Positions 45,428 through 57,303 of a stretch of DNA of 64,000 nucleotides are shown here, piece after piece; within the stretch, counting starts at the first letter, position 1; each line of letters opens with the position of its first letter. The position numbers and the translations under genes were made by a program. This DNA comes from Pyricularia pennisetigena (lineage: Eukaryota > Ascomycota > Sordariomycetes > Magnaporthales > Pyriculariaceae): the NCBI RefSeq assembly GCF_004337985.1, contig NC_043744.1, positions 126,730 to 190,729 on the forward strand. Reading direction: 5' to 3'. Below the pieces are notes generated by a model, which did no database searches, had not been told where the DNA came from, and was given only the letters and a program-made list of their open reading frames with translations.

Positions 45428-46085
45428 TGTGAACATGGCTAGCGCAGGGCACATTATATTAGCTACCCTGCGTTATCTTATAACGGCTAGCACGGGCTAA
45501 TTTTATTAGTCACCCTGCATCGAATAAATAAATAAATAACAAATAAAACGTATACGCGTTTATATATACAAAGCTTTATATATCACGTCTTTGTTCATAG
45601 TTTCAACAACAAAACAAATACGTCATATTTAATCTAGCTTAATGGTATAATGCACGTACCATAATCTATATCATATATACGTTAAAGTGCGTGGGTTCGA
45701 ATCCCGTTATGATCGCAGATTTTCTGTGCATGCATAAGCACAATAGGCCGTTAGGCTTAATGGGCCGTTAGGCTCAATAGGTCGGCAGGTCAGTCACATA
45801 AATAAGGCCAAATCATGTGACGTGACCCCGCATTCCGGACATCCGGCTCGAAAATCTGCAGCTACGGATTCGAACACGTAATTCACAATTAAGCTTTAAA
45901 TTTATTACCTTTATACCTTCATCGATTTAACGATTTAACGAATCGATTATACATCAATAATATATTATTTTTATTACCCGCTAGCAGATGGTTATCTGCC
46001 ATTTCAACGTTCCATTAACCTTATACGTAATCCACTTTTCCTCGCGTTAAAAATTAAACTTATTTTGTTTCGTAACCTCCTCACA
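45428..46085 (+). repeat. Copia-1 5' LTR (LTR-A, 658 bp)
   Basis: TGTGAACATGGCTAGCGCAG...CGTAACCTCCTCACA. Identical in length to the 3' LTR. Carries a tRNA-like A box TAGCTTAATGG (45635-45645) and B box GGTTCGAATCC (45694-45704) and a repeated GGCCGTTAGGCT motif. Confidence 0.92.
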
Positions 46086-46099
46086 GGTTATAAACCCGG
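46086..46099 (+). promoter_or_regulatory. Primer-binding site of Copia-1
   Basis: GGTTATAAACCCGG directly after the LTR. It equals the initiator tRNA-Met anticodon-region type of site (GGTTATGAGCCC) apart from two G-to-A changes, as RIP would give. Confidence 0.6.
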
Positions 46100-46473
46100 A
46101 TTAGCTTATACCAACGAAATCGATACCGATACCAATACCATCAAATCCATCGATTATTCTTCGGCCCTATTTCGGATTAACCCGAGCCTTATACCATTCG
46201 ATAGCTTTATTTACGCTTTATTCAACGGTATAATTGCCGAAACCGGAATTGCACGCGCCGTCGAGAAAGCCCGACCGTTATACTTTACCCTTTTATACCT
46301 ACCTATATACCTTAACAAATACTCGCCTATATTTTCACCGCCATTCGCCCTATCGATACGAGACCTATACCATTTGAAAGCTTTTTTCAAAACCTATCCA
46401 ACCGAATAACCCTTTCGACCCTAATCCCGACCGTTATCGAAATACAATACAAATAAAAGGCCTTTTATTCAAA

Positions 46474-46956
46474 ATGGCTACTTTCGATAAAATCCCAATG
46501 GTAACCCTTAAAGGCACCGAGAATTACGTCATCTGGGCTATTCGTGCTCAAACGGCCTTGGAAGTGAAGGGATTCGCATGTACCCTGGAGCAAAAGGAGG
46601 GAGTTATTATTAGCATCGACGCTAATAACAATATGGAACCCATTAATATCCCCAGTGGCATCCAAAGTGGTATTATTAATAATAATAATAATAATTATCA
46701 TACCCTTTAACCTTTGGATTATATAAACAAAAAAACGCTGGTTTTAGCCTTTATAAAATCACTGTGCGATAATAAACCTCTTTTATATATAAAAAAATGC
46801 ACTTGTGCGTACGAAACCTGGAATAAATTAAAAAATATATATAATCCTAAAGGTTATATTTCGGATTTCCTTTTATTTAAGGAGTTTTATTCGGCTGTAC
46901 CAGAATCGTTCAATAACATCGAGGTTTATTTGAATAAAAAAAAGAGTTATATTTAG
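46474..46956 (+). pseudogene. Copia-1 gag
   Basis: ATG 46474 opens MATFDKIPMVTLKGTENYVI and continues in one frame to 46956, with a single TAA at 46708. Content is a Copia gag/UBN2-type domain (NYVIWAIRAQTALEVKG; TCAYETWNKLKNIYNPKGYI). The run AATAAAAAAAAGAG at about 46933-46946 marks the point where the downstream frame (KKELYLVLKFKG) lies -1 relative to gag, either a homopolymer indel or a slippery site. Confidence 0.75.
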
Positions 46957-46958
46957 TT

Positions 46959-49900
46959 TTGAAATTTAAAGGTTTAATTACTCAAAATAAGGTTATTATA
47001 ACCTGCGTATTAAATATTTTAAATCAAAATTGGACCTCTTTTGCAGAAAATATTATTCAAAAGCTACGGCATAATTCAGATAAATATACGGTAGATTTAC
47101 TTTTTCCCAATATTTTAGATGAATGTCGCGGTAAGGATAATATCAATAAACATCATACCGTATCGTTGAATGAACTTTTGACCTTCAATAAAGTTAATAA
47201 TAAGGTAAATTCTTTACCCATTAATCATTATAATTATAATTATAATAATAATTACCCCAATAACGGGAATAAAGCTGATTATTTGAATTTGAGACATTAC
47301 TGTTTTACAACGTTTGTTCCAAATTTAATTTATTCTAACTTTAATCCACATATTGTATTGCACTCTACTATAAAATCCTCCAATTTTATTATAGACAGTG
47401 CAGCAACAATTTATACATATTGCAATATACAACATTTAACAAACGTTAAAAATATAAATACGACTGTCAAATGGGGTAATGCTTCCCACTTAAATATAAA
47501 TAAAATGGGAACTATAAAAGTCAAGTTTACTGATACAGGTATAACAGAAACCATAAATAACGTATACTATGTACCAGAATTTGGGTTTAATATACTTTTT
47601 ATTGCACAATTACATAACTTTATTATAATTTTTATAAACAATAAAATAATAGTAATATATAAAGAATATAAACATAAAATAACAAAAAGTTATAAAAATA
47701 ATGGGCTATATATTCTACCTACCCAAATTGTGGAAAATAATTGTATATTATATGCGGGAGAAAAGTCGAATAATAACGATATGTCTTCCAATGCAATATA
47801 TAAATTACACGTTAAATATGGGCATATAGGGTTAACACCCCTATTGCAGTTAATAAAAATAAATAAAATAAAAATATCCAAAGACGATATATATAATTAT
47901 AATAAATATACGTGTGAGATTTGCTTAACTGCAAAATCCAATCGGAAAATAAACAGGACTTTTGCAAATATTATAAATTATAATATATTAGACAAAATCC
48001 ATTCCGATTTAGGTGGACCCATAAATCCACCCACGTGTAATTATTATAAATATTATATAACGTTTTTGGATAAAAAGTCACGTTATTTACGTGTTGCATT
48101 GTTAAAAACAAAGGCTGATGCCCTAGAGGCATTTTATATATATAAAAAACAAATGGATAATAATACCGTTAATATTAATGGTAAAAGAAAAATAAAAAAG
48201 TTCTTTACCGATAATGGAGGCGAATATATAAGTAACCAATTTAAAATTGCGTTACAGAATAACGGTATTATACACCATTTTACGCCTGCATATACAAAAA
48301 AGCCAAATGGGTTAATAGAACGTATAAATTTAACCCTATTTAATAAGGTCAGGGCTATGCTATTTAATAGCAAAGCACCTAACTATTTATGGGGTGAGGT
48401 TTTATTAGCCGCTGTATACCTATATAATAACACCCCATATACGGTTTTGAATATGCAAACGCCAGCCAATATATTTCACAATATAAGTGAAAATAATATA
48501 AATAATAATGCAATTCACGTAAATAACTATATACAACCTTGGGGATATATTATTTACTATAACGATAACCATAATAAAAAGAAGCTTAAACATCGAAATA
48601 AAATTGGTATTTTAGTAGGTTTTACACCTAATATAAAGATATATAAAATATGGGACCCATATAAAAGGAAATGTCTCCTGGAAAGAGATATTACCTTTAT
48701 AACGGATAAATTTTATCCACATAAAAAAAACGAAAATACAACTATAAATAATAATAAAATAAACGAGGTCGAATTCTCTTTACCAGATTTCGAGGTAAAT
48801 CCAGTAAATAATACAAATATAAATAAAGATAATAACGTTGATAAAAATAACATTAATAACGTTAATAACGCGAATAACGTTAATAATGCTAATAAAAACA
48901 ACGTTGTTACCAATAACAATAATCCCCAAGCAGCTAACAATTCGTCTATAAAAATAAACATAAAAAATAAACCCCCAATAAATTATGCAGAATATAAAAT
49001 ATATAATGAAGTTATATTTACGATACGTAATATCAATAAGTCGTTAAAATCTAATTTTAACGAAGATAATTACGTATTAATAATAAATTCGTTAATAGAA
49101 CCGAATACCTATAAACAAGCCATGGAAAGCCAAAACTGGGAAAATTGGTTGCAGACTTGCAAAGACGAAAATAATAGCTTAATAAAATCCAATACCTTTA
49201 CTATAACGGATTTACCTCCAAATAAAATAGCTATAACTAGGCGCTGGGTTTTTAAAAAAAAGCCCTTAAATAATATAAATAATATTCGTTTTAATACGGA
49301 TATTGATAAACGGTATCGTTATAAAACCAGATAGGTAATACAGGGATTGCACCAAATTATGGGTGTTAATTACCTGGATACCTTTTTTACAACTTATAAA
49401 ACAGAAACCTGGTATATATTTATAATGTTAGCATTATATAAAGGGTGGTACGTTATTTAACATAACGTTAAAAACGCGTTTTTACACGCAAATATCGATA
49501 CCGAAATATATATAAAGTTACCTACAGGGCTATATACAGATAAAAAGTATATAAATAAAGTGGTTAAATTAAATAAAGCCCTGTATGGTTTAAAACAAGC
49601 GCCTAGACTTTGGTATAAATACCTTACCAAAACGCTGATAAAGTTAGGTTTTACTGTTTTCCCATACGACGAAGGCGTATATATAAACCAAAATAATAAT
49701 AGCCAATTTTTTGGTATTATTATGGTTTGCCACGTCGACGATATTTTGGCATTTAATGCTGATTTATCGTTATTGGATATTTTTTATAAAGAATTATCCA
49801 AATATATAAAAATAGAATGTATGGGACCTGTGTCCAATTTTTTGGGTAACAGGATAACGATAAATAAAAACAATAAAACCGCTTTTATTAGCCAGGAAGA

Positions 49901-50873
49901 TTATACCAATAAAATATTGAATAAATTTAATATTATAAATAACGAAAAACCTTCTACCATTCCGGGGGTACCAGGTTTAAAATTCGATATAAATAAACAT
50001 AAAGCTACAAAAGAGGAAATCAAAGATTTCCAACAGAAAATAGGCTCATTACTATATTTAGCAATAAAAAGCCGCCCAAATCTAACATATTGCACGTGCC
50101 TAACCGCCCGGTTTATGGCTAATCCTGGGGCTGAACATTTCAAAATTCTTAAAAATGTTTTTAAATATCTGCTAAAAAATCCCATTTTTGGCCTACAATA
50201 TAACGTTGATAATATATCTCAATATAACGTTAACAATAACGGATCCAATAAAAATAACGTTAACGAAAAGTCAATAAAAAATATAAGTGATATAAATAAT
50301 ATAAACCTGCAGGATAAAAGCCAGAAAAATAACGAGAATATATTATTTATTAAGGGATATACAGACTTTGATTGGGCCCACGACCTAAATTAAAAACGTT
50401 CCACTACTGGATATATATTTAACCTATCCAACAGTTATAACATAAATAACGATAACAATATAATAAATTGGGTTTTTCAATTTCAGAAAACGGTAGCTTT
50501 ATCGTCGGCTGAAGCTGAGTATATGGCTTTACGGGACGCCGTTAAAGAAGCTAGATATTTAAATAATATGCTAAATTATATAAATAATAATTTAAAACTG
50601 GGCTTTCACATTAAAACCCCTTTAATTTTAATGGATAATACGTCTACCATAAAGCTCGCGGAAAACCCGGAATTTCATAAAAAATCTAAACACATCGATA
50701 TAATATATCATTTTAACCGCGAAGCTATAAATAATAATTTAATTGCATTAAAATATATACCAACTAAATTAAATATAACTGATCTTTTAACTAAATGAAT
50801 ACCCGGACCTTTGCATAAGGATCTATTATCCTATGCAAATGTTAATAACGGTGCAAAAAATAACGATAAATAA
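46959..50873 (+). pseudogene. Copia-1 pol polyprotein, four premature stops
   Basis: A single frame spans the region, 791 codons being uninterrupted (46959-49334). The listed 5' end is only where the open frame is counted from. Protease has IDSAAT (Asp about residue 146; usual DSGA/S). The zinc-binding HHCC is LHVKYGH...CEIC (H284, H289, C319, C322). Integrase has D350 (HSDLGGP), D418 (TDNGGEY) and E454, with exact D-35-E spacing. An Asn-rich linker follows. RT has ALYGLKQAPRLWYKYL and CHVDDILAF (usual YVDD) at about 49570-49750. RNase H has GYTDFDWAHD and LSSAEAEYMALRDA and ends HIDIIYHFNREA. Stops at 49332 (TAG), 49458 (TAA), 50391 (TAA) and 50796 (TGA) each fit a RIP change of TGG or CAA. 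Confidence 0.88.
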
Positions 50874-50939
50874 ATAAATACAACGTATCCACTCGATAAT
50901 TTATTTATTCTCTTATATAATAAATAAATTACGGGGGTA

Positions 50940-51597
50940 TATAAACATGGCTAGCGCAGGGCTCATTATATTAGCTACCCTGTATTATTTTATAACGGCT
51001 GGCACGGGCTAATTTTATTAGTCACCCTGCATCGAATAAATAAATAAATAACAAATAAAACGTATACGCGTTTATATATACAAAGCTTTATATATCACGT
51101 CTTTGTTCATAGTTTCAACAACAAAACAAATACGTCATATTTAATCTAGCTTAGTGGTATAATGCACGTACCATAATCTATATCATATATACGTTAAAGT
51201 GCGTGGGTTCGAATCCCGTTATGGTCGCAGATTTTCTGTGCATGCATAAGCATAATAGGCCGTTAGGCTTAATGGGCCGTTAGGCTCAATAGGTCGGCAG
51301 GTCAGTCACATGAATAAGGCCAAATCATATGACGTGACCCCGCATTCCGGACATCCGGATCGAAAATCTGCAGCTACGGATTCGAACACGTAATTCACAA
51401 CTTAGCCTTAAATTCATTACCTTTATACCTTCATCGATTCAACGATTCAACGAATCGATTGTGCAACAACAATATATTATTTCTATTACCCGCTAGCCGA
51501 CGGTTATCTGCCATTTCAACGTTCCATCAGCCTTATACGTGATCCACCTTTCCCCGCGTTGAAGATTAAGCTTATTCTATCTCGTAACCTCCTCACA
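50940..51597 (+). repeat. Copia-1 3' LTR (658 bp)
   Basis: Begins TATAAACATGG (two G-to-A changes from TGTGAACATGG) right after a purine run ACGGGGG. A box TAGCTTAGTGG at 51147-51157 and B box GGTTCGAATCC at 51206-51216. Ends CTCGTAACCTCCTCACA. Confidence 0.92.
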
Positions 51598-52330
51598 CAA
51601 TTTACCTAAAAAGCGGATATTAGTTTTCGATGGCCACGGATTATATATAATGGACGAATTTATATTTTTTTATTTGCAAAATAATATTTAATTCCTATAT
51701 TAACCCCTTTATTCGTTGTACGTTTCCCAACCATTGGAGCTTTTGGTTTTTGGGCCGTTAAAAAAGGTTTATCGACGTTAATTTGAATTTATCAACCAAT
51801 TTTGCTATTTAACAATTGTTGGGAAATAAAACTTCCTCCTTTACTATAATATAGCCAAATTAAAAACATTTGCAGCAAAAAAATACATCATTTGGGTGGC
51901 GTATAACGGGTTTATGGCCGGTGAATTTGGTTAAACCTTTTTTGCGCCCTTTTTTGTTAAAAATTAGCAACGCTAACGTTAAACAAAATCAAAATAACGG
52001 TTTATAAAGGGATAACATACCGGAAAACCAATTCCAAAAAATTAACGACCCGTTTTTATTTATTTGGAAAACCCCTAAAACGACCCGAAATATTCGACTT
52101 TAACTGCAAAAGTTTTCCCAATCCAATAAAACCAACGCTATTTTACGTCCTTTATTTGCAAAAGTCCAAAAAAGCTTCGAAATTAGAAATATATTTTTGG
52201 TTAACGCCCAGCAAAAAATCAGTTTATTGGAAGCATAATTTGAGGTAATACGCCCGGTTAAAAATGGAGGGTATTTCCGGATCCAAATAAGCTTTTGGTT
52301 AATAAATAAAATATTTTTCAATTATAGGAA
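51598..52330 (+). pseudogene. pogo-like transposase, 3' part (after Copia-1 insertion)
   Basis: Resumes with PKKRILVFDGHGLYIMDEFI (second catalytic Asp, DGH) and a degraded PHSSHLLQPLDV block read as SQPLELLVFGPLKKVY, both diagnostic of pogo/Fot1 transposases. It then decays through several stops. It continues the frame interrupted at 45427. Confidence 0.8.
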
Positions 52331-52518
52331 AATGATGTAAAAAACTTGGAATTTTTAGCTGGTGAAAAAGAGGTTAATAAACTGGAACAGCCGGAAAACG
52401 ATTGTATTTTTGTTCGTTAATAGTTTTATTTTTAAATTAGCTGGTAAAAGTAGGTATTTCGTCGTTAGATCATCGGGGTGCCGAACAGGGGGGGAGCCGA
52501 GCAGGGGGTACCAGATGT

Positions 52519-53292
52519 TAATATTCTAATATTAATTGATAATTAAATAAAAAACTAAATAATTTGCGCAAATATCGGTAAAATGAAAAACAGGTTTCAT
52601 GTGTTTTGTTTTTTATAAATCTTTATATTAATGTTAACTAGCCTTTTCGTTGTAAATTTTATTTAATGAAATAAAGTAAAAAATAGGTAAATAACGTAAA
52701 TTTAGCACCTTTTTATACAAGAAAATAATATAGGTGCTTATTATAAACCTGATCTCACGTTAACGTTTGTTTATAAACTTGATCCAATCCCGGAAAATTT
52801 GGGGTTATTACTATCAAAATTGGAAAAAATATAAAAGCTTTTCCATTATGAGCTATATACAATATTAGATACACCTTACCTATTCGCTTACTTAACGACT
52901 TTTATAATTCAATATATGTACCAGATTGTAACATTGAATTGAATTAGATATATGCCACCCCCACGTCCAAATGCCATGGAAGTTGGCGGGAAAACAAAAA
53001 TAATATAAAATTGATTAAAAAAGCCAAAAATAAATAGAAAATACACATTTAGCATTTTTTTATATAAAAATCTTTTTAAAACCAATATTTTGAATCGGGT
53101 TAAGCCTGGACGCCTTTTTACATACGTTGTCCAATCCCTGAAGCTCTGGTTTCATTCTCGTTAATAATGGTAAAAATATAAACGACTTTCAATTGTAAAT
53201 TATATGTAAAAAAGTGTATATATTGCCTATCCGCTTATTTAACTGTTTTTATTATCCGGTATATATACCAAACTTTAATATAATAGTATTTC
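52519..53292 (-). repeat. M6 internal sequence
   Basis: Continuation of the outer MULE after the pogo element. It holds the tandem-unit region seen at 36318-36980 in M2, in reverse and RIP-diverged. No coding content. Confidence 0.7.
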
Positions 53293-54227
53293 TGTTCATT
53301 GGACTTTGTTATGTAAAGGCCATGGCCAAAACAAGGGTGAATTCAACAGGATACGTATAAAGGTATAAAATTGATTGATTTTTTCTTCTAAGTACAGGAA
53401 TAAGTCAGTTACAGGTCCGAAGGTCTAGACATATAGACCTGTAGCCCCATAATTATCTTAGTTAGAATTGTGCATCAATAATATTCCGACATAGGCGAGC
53501 TTTTAGCTTTTTAACTATGCGCCTCTAACACGTAACACGCAAAATCCTAATTTATTCCATCCACAAAACAAATGCATTTTTAACCGTATAAAAATTGTCC
53601 GACGGCCACATCGAAAATCTGGGTACTTAGGCGATAAAGTCGTTTGTCCTTTTTGTTGATTTTTATGCACCGATATCGAAGGTCAGGATATAGGTAAATC
53701 GTTATTATCGTTTTTTTTAATTTATAAGGTAATTTACCTATATGGTAAAGTCCAAAAGCCTTTAAGCACTTGTAAAATAACGGTTATTACTTCCTTTTTT
53801 TCACGTAACGTTTTATAAAGGCGCTACCCGTTTAATGTAAAAGTCCTAACTGGTTAGGACGGCTTTCTCTCATTGACCGTAGGATATCCTATTGGTCCTA
53901 AACACTTTTAAAACGACGGTATTAACATTCTATCCCTTAATCTTGCTAATTTGCGTTAAATAAACCAAAAGCCCCTAAACACTCGTAAAATAACGGTTTT
54001 TATTTTTGTTTTATTTAGTATTAATTCGTGTTAATTGGAATTTGTGATGTAAAGGCCATGGCCAAAGCAAGGGTGAGTCCAACAGAATACGTATAAAAGT
54101 ATAAAATTGATTGTTCTTTTCTTTTAACTACAGGAATAACTCGGTTACAGGTCCGAAGGTCTATATATATAGACCTTTGGCACTATAATTATCTTGGTTA
54201 AAGATGCGTGTAAATAATATTCCGACA
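53293..54227 (-). mobile_element. TRIM-like miniature LTR element (935 bp) nested in M6
   Basis: Two direct repeats of exactly 199 bp (53293-53491, 54029-54227) flank 537 bp with no coding capacity. In minus orientation the repeats start TGTCGGAATATT and end AACA, a Copia-like LTR style. Removing the element brings M6 back to its expected length. A clear 5-bp target duplication was not found (ATTTC versus ATATG), and neither primer-binding site nor polypurine tract is convincing. Confidence 0.65.
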
Positions 54228-54686
54228 ATATGTTTATAAACGACCGTCCACGTGCAAAGATTAAACAGTTGGGTTGAAAATTTAAAATAGTATTAAAAAA
54301 GTCGAAAATCGAAAAAAAAATCGAAAAAACAATACCGCCATAAACGGATTAAGGGCAGGCGGTATCCAATTCGGCCGTTATAACAAATAAAAAAATAAAT
54401 TAAATCGCTGCTAATAGCGGTACTAAACGCTATTTTCAACGATAATTTCTATTTTTGATATTTTGCGTGGTTATGGAAAAATAAAGGAGTGTCGGTCGCA
54501 AAAATGCCAAAAATACCGCCATAAACGGCGAAAATCGACAAATTGTCCTTAAATTTAAACCAAAACGTTTTTTTGGATGGACCCACAGGTATATTTCAAA
54601 ACCGCAATTATATTACGAAGTGGAGCGAAGCGAACGAAATGGATTAATTGCGGAGCTCTGGGCTTCTGGGATGAGCCCCGAGACTA

Positions 54687-55091
54687 GTATAGGCTAAATA
54701 TCACCCTAAAATGTGCTGTTATAATCTAGGTATCGGGGTAACCTGTTTTCATGGTTAAGTATAGTGGGTTAAAGCAATTAAGCTTTTTAACTGGACAACT
54801 AGGGCTTTTAATCACCGGGATGAGATTGTAACCGGTTTAGACTAAATATAGATGTTAATGAAAGGGTGACTGCTGCTGCTGCCCAACTATAGAAGCGAAT
54901 CTAGTTAAGTTATAATAGGTTTGTCGTTCTATAAACTATATACCAAATGTCATTATTACAACTATCTGTCGTTCTAGTACTCGTCCCCGAGGCCCACAGC
55001 TTTATAGCAAACCGTGGATTAATAATACTTTTGCAATATACTTGTAATTTTACCCAAAAAAGCCCTTTAAATTACATTTGAGGATAGTTTC
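54687..55091. other. Single-copy-looking stretch, continuation of the acyltransferase gene island
   Basis: Before M6 inserted, this sequence was contiguous with 40664-40840, as the shared 9-bp duplication shows. No frame of note. A short CTGCTGCTGCTG run is at about 54871. Confidence 0.5.
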
Positions 55092-56147
55092 TAGTCCCAG
55101 GGCTTATCCCTGGACCCCAAAGCTCCACAATTAATCCACTTCGTTCGCTTGGGTCCATTCGTAAGTCGATTGCCACTTTGCAATGTACTTGTGGGTCCAT
55201 CCAAAATATGTTTTAGCTTAAGCTTAAGGACAATTTGTCGATTTTCGCCGTTTATAACGGTATTTTTAGCATTTTTGCAACCGACATTCCCTTATTATTC
55301 CAAAATTACGCAAAATATTAAAAAAGAAAATATCGTTGAAAATAGGAATTGGCGGTTTTTTTTATAAATCCAAAATCTTTTGCACCCGGTACGTAAGTTA
55401 AAAATTAAATATAACCCGCCTTTTTTCCGTTTATAGCGGTACCCCCATTATTAATTTGTAAATATTATCGATACTTATCTCCTTTTTTACGGATAGCCAT
55501 TATAATCCGTTAAAATTTACATATAGAGGATCGTATAAACGAAAAGAAATTTTATGTTTTAATCTTAATATAAATCACGCAAAATTATTAATTTTACAAT
55601 CCGTATAAGGTTAATTTTATCTCATATATTATACCTCTACCTATAAATACTATAGATACGCATTTCCCATTTTACTGGTAACAATCGTAATCCATGAAAA
55701 TTTATAAACAAAGGATTATATAAGCGAAGAAAACATTAAATACATCTTTTATAATAAATAACGCAAAATTACTAACTATATAATCCGTAAAGGGTATATA
55801 TTAAATAATAGGCTATATAACCACCCATTGACAAAACTAATATCCCCGCAATTTTTATATTTTTGTACCAAATTATATATATATATAATGTCCGAAAATG
55901 CACCTATATACTTTTCGTTTTCCCACCAAATCGACGCAATTTTCCGCGGTTCCAATCCCGCATAAGCGGCGGTATTTATCACCTCCGACGTACACCTTTT
56001 TCCGGAGTTACACGCCAAAACCAAAGTTATTGGAAATTTAAATTTACAATATGAATTCGTTTCTTTAACTGCTACTTAGCTTTTACATTTTCACAAACCT
56101 TCCAATACTCTTATACGAACTCCATACTATAATTAAATCAATATATA
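55092..56147 (+). mobile_element. MULE-like element, long variant, second copy
   Basis: Left terminus TAGTCCCAG at 55092, then the shared left-end block (GTGGGTCCATCCAAA, TCGATTTTCGCCGTTTATA), diverged tandem units around 55490-55800 and a minus-strand coding remnant (55776-56024) matching 1551-1781. Cut off at 56148 by a Copia-2 LTR. Confidence 0.65.
55776..56024 (-). pseudogene. C-terminal remnant of unrecognised MULE-encoded protein
   Basis: The 82-codon minus-strand frame contains SGKRCTSEV and GLEPRKIASIWWENEKYIGA. This parallels SGKMYTSEEV and GLGPRKIASIWWENEIYIGV at 1551-1781 in the other long-variant copy. Conservation between two RIP-damaged copies supports former translation on this strand. 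No known domain recognised. Confidence 0.4.
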
Positions 56148-56444
56148 TGTTAGCAATATGGGTTGCTAACAGGGGCTAAGGCATTAGGCTAGGTGCGGCG
56201 TGGTGGTAACCGCGCTACAAAGGCCTGTAATTACAGGCTTTAAATGCACTAAATTGATTTACTAAGTTTGGGATTGGTAACTTAAGTTTATTAGTGGGGG
56301 AAAATTTGCTTTATTTCCCTTATATTCTCTCCGACATCCAAATGGGGGTCCGTACCCCTGAAAACGTTCCAGTGCCGCATACGATTGTCCGAAGAAATAT
56401 TTTATATGCGTTTTGGAAACAACACCCTTATCGCTATATAAACC
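56148..56444 (-). repeat. Partial Copia-2 LTR, reverse
   Basis: Starts TGTTAGCAATATGGG and runs 297 bp to ATATAAACC, where copy 3's own LTR begins. Copy 3 appears to have inserted into this older LTR; the remainder would lie beyond copy 3 and is not in the window. Confidence 0.7.
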
Positions 56445-57219
56445 TGTTAACAATATGGGTTGCTAACAGGGGTTTAGGCATTAGCCTAGGTGCGCCGTGG
56501 TACTAGTTATACTGTAAAAGCCTGTAATTACAGGGCTTAAATGCCTTAAATTGTTCACTAAAATGGTTCACAAATATTGGGATTAATAGATTTAATTTAT
56601 TAGTGGGGGAGATTTTGCTTTATCTCCCTTATATACTTTCCGACATCGAAATGGGGGTCCGCACCCCGCAAAGGGTTCCGGTGCCGCACACGATTTTCCG
56701 AAAAATAATTTTGTATGGGTTTTGGAAAAAACACCCTTATTTCCATACAAACCATTTCTGGGTTCGCACTAATTTGCTTATTTGGTGGAATTTTCAACCC
56801 GGTATAGGGTGGCTAACTCATAGATGCAGGGTAGGTGTTAATCCCGGTACAGGGTAAACCCCATTCGCTAACATTTTAAATCGCAATTCCTGCAACGCAC
56901 AAAATATAACGGATAATCCGACAACCCCGACAACCCCATTTCGGCATTATTTATTCTGGCTTATATACAAATAAAGGTGGACCTATTACTTGCTAAATAA
57001 CGCATATAATTAATACCCCCTCTCTTTTGCTACTATTTATATAAAGTCGGACAAAAAAGTCTATAAAAATAAAACCTTTAAAAAAGAAAAAAATCCCCCT
57101 TATATCCCAACCCGACTCGATTTCACGATATGAGCCCCCTGAATAATTAAATCTATTGCATCGACCCATAACCCCCGAAATGGACGAACCCCCGAATTGT
57201 AAAAAAACCCCAAAATTAT

Positions 57220-57303
57220 AACAACCCCCGGATTCGAACCCCCGATTTGCATAATATTAACCCACGGAATTAACTATTGAACCAGGTAGTTAATTTGGTT
57301 GTT
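57220..57303 (-). other. tRNA-like sequence in Copia-2 3' UTR (copy 3)
   Basis: On the minus strand AACAACC (57303-57297) pairs with GGTTGTT (57226-57220) over 7 bp. A TTAACTA/TAGTTAA hairpin and the B box GGTTCGAATCC lie between. 84 nt, same as copy 2. Confidence 0.5.

Larger units (their letters stand above)
45428..51597 (+). mobile_element. Copia-1 retrotransposon, nearly intact, youngest in window
   Basis: 6,170 bp with two 658-bp LTRs (45428-46085, 50940-51597; ends TGTGA...TCACA). Flanks CAATA and CAATT match 4 of 5 as target duplication. Gag and one long pol frame are readable with few stops. The LTRs differ by only a few percent, mostly transitions, implying mild RIP. It splits the pogo transposase between its catalytic blocks. 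Confidence 0.92.
41347..52518 (+). mobile_element. pogo/Fot1-like DNA transposon nested in M6
   Basis: Ends ACGTCGGGTACCCCCTGCTC and, inverted, ACATCTGGTACCCCCTGCTC continue as inverted repeats through TGTTCGGCACCC (about 45 bp). They are flanked by TA (41345-41346, 52519-52520), the target duplication of Tc1/mariner/pogo elements. Net of MULE M7 and Copia-1 it is about 1,855 bp, close to Fot1-class elements. An ambiguous base (n) at 41371 lies in the C-run of the left repeat. Confidence 0.85.
40841..54686 (-). mobile_element. MULE-like transposon M6, outer shell of a nested insertion stack
   Basis: Termini TAGTCTCAG (40841) and CGAGACTA (54686) are flanked by a perfect 9-bp duplication GTATAGGCT (40832-40840, 54687-54695) although 13.8 kb apart. 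Subtracting the pogo element (41347-52518 plus TA) and the miniature LTR element (53293-54227) leaves about 1.74 kb, the normal size of this family. Sequence at 40841-41346 and 52519-54686 matches M2 in reverse orientation. Confidence 0.85.

Noticed and set aside
49901..50185. Minus-strand ORFs inside Copia-1 pol (also 47690, 48134, 48713)
   Set aside because: Antisense to intact integrase and RT motifs; no independent support.
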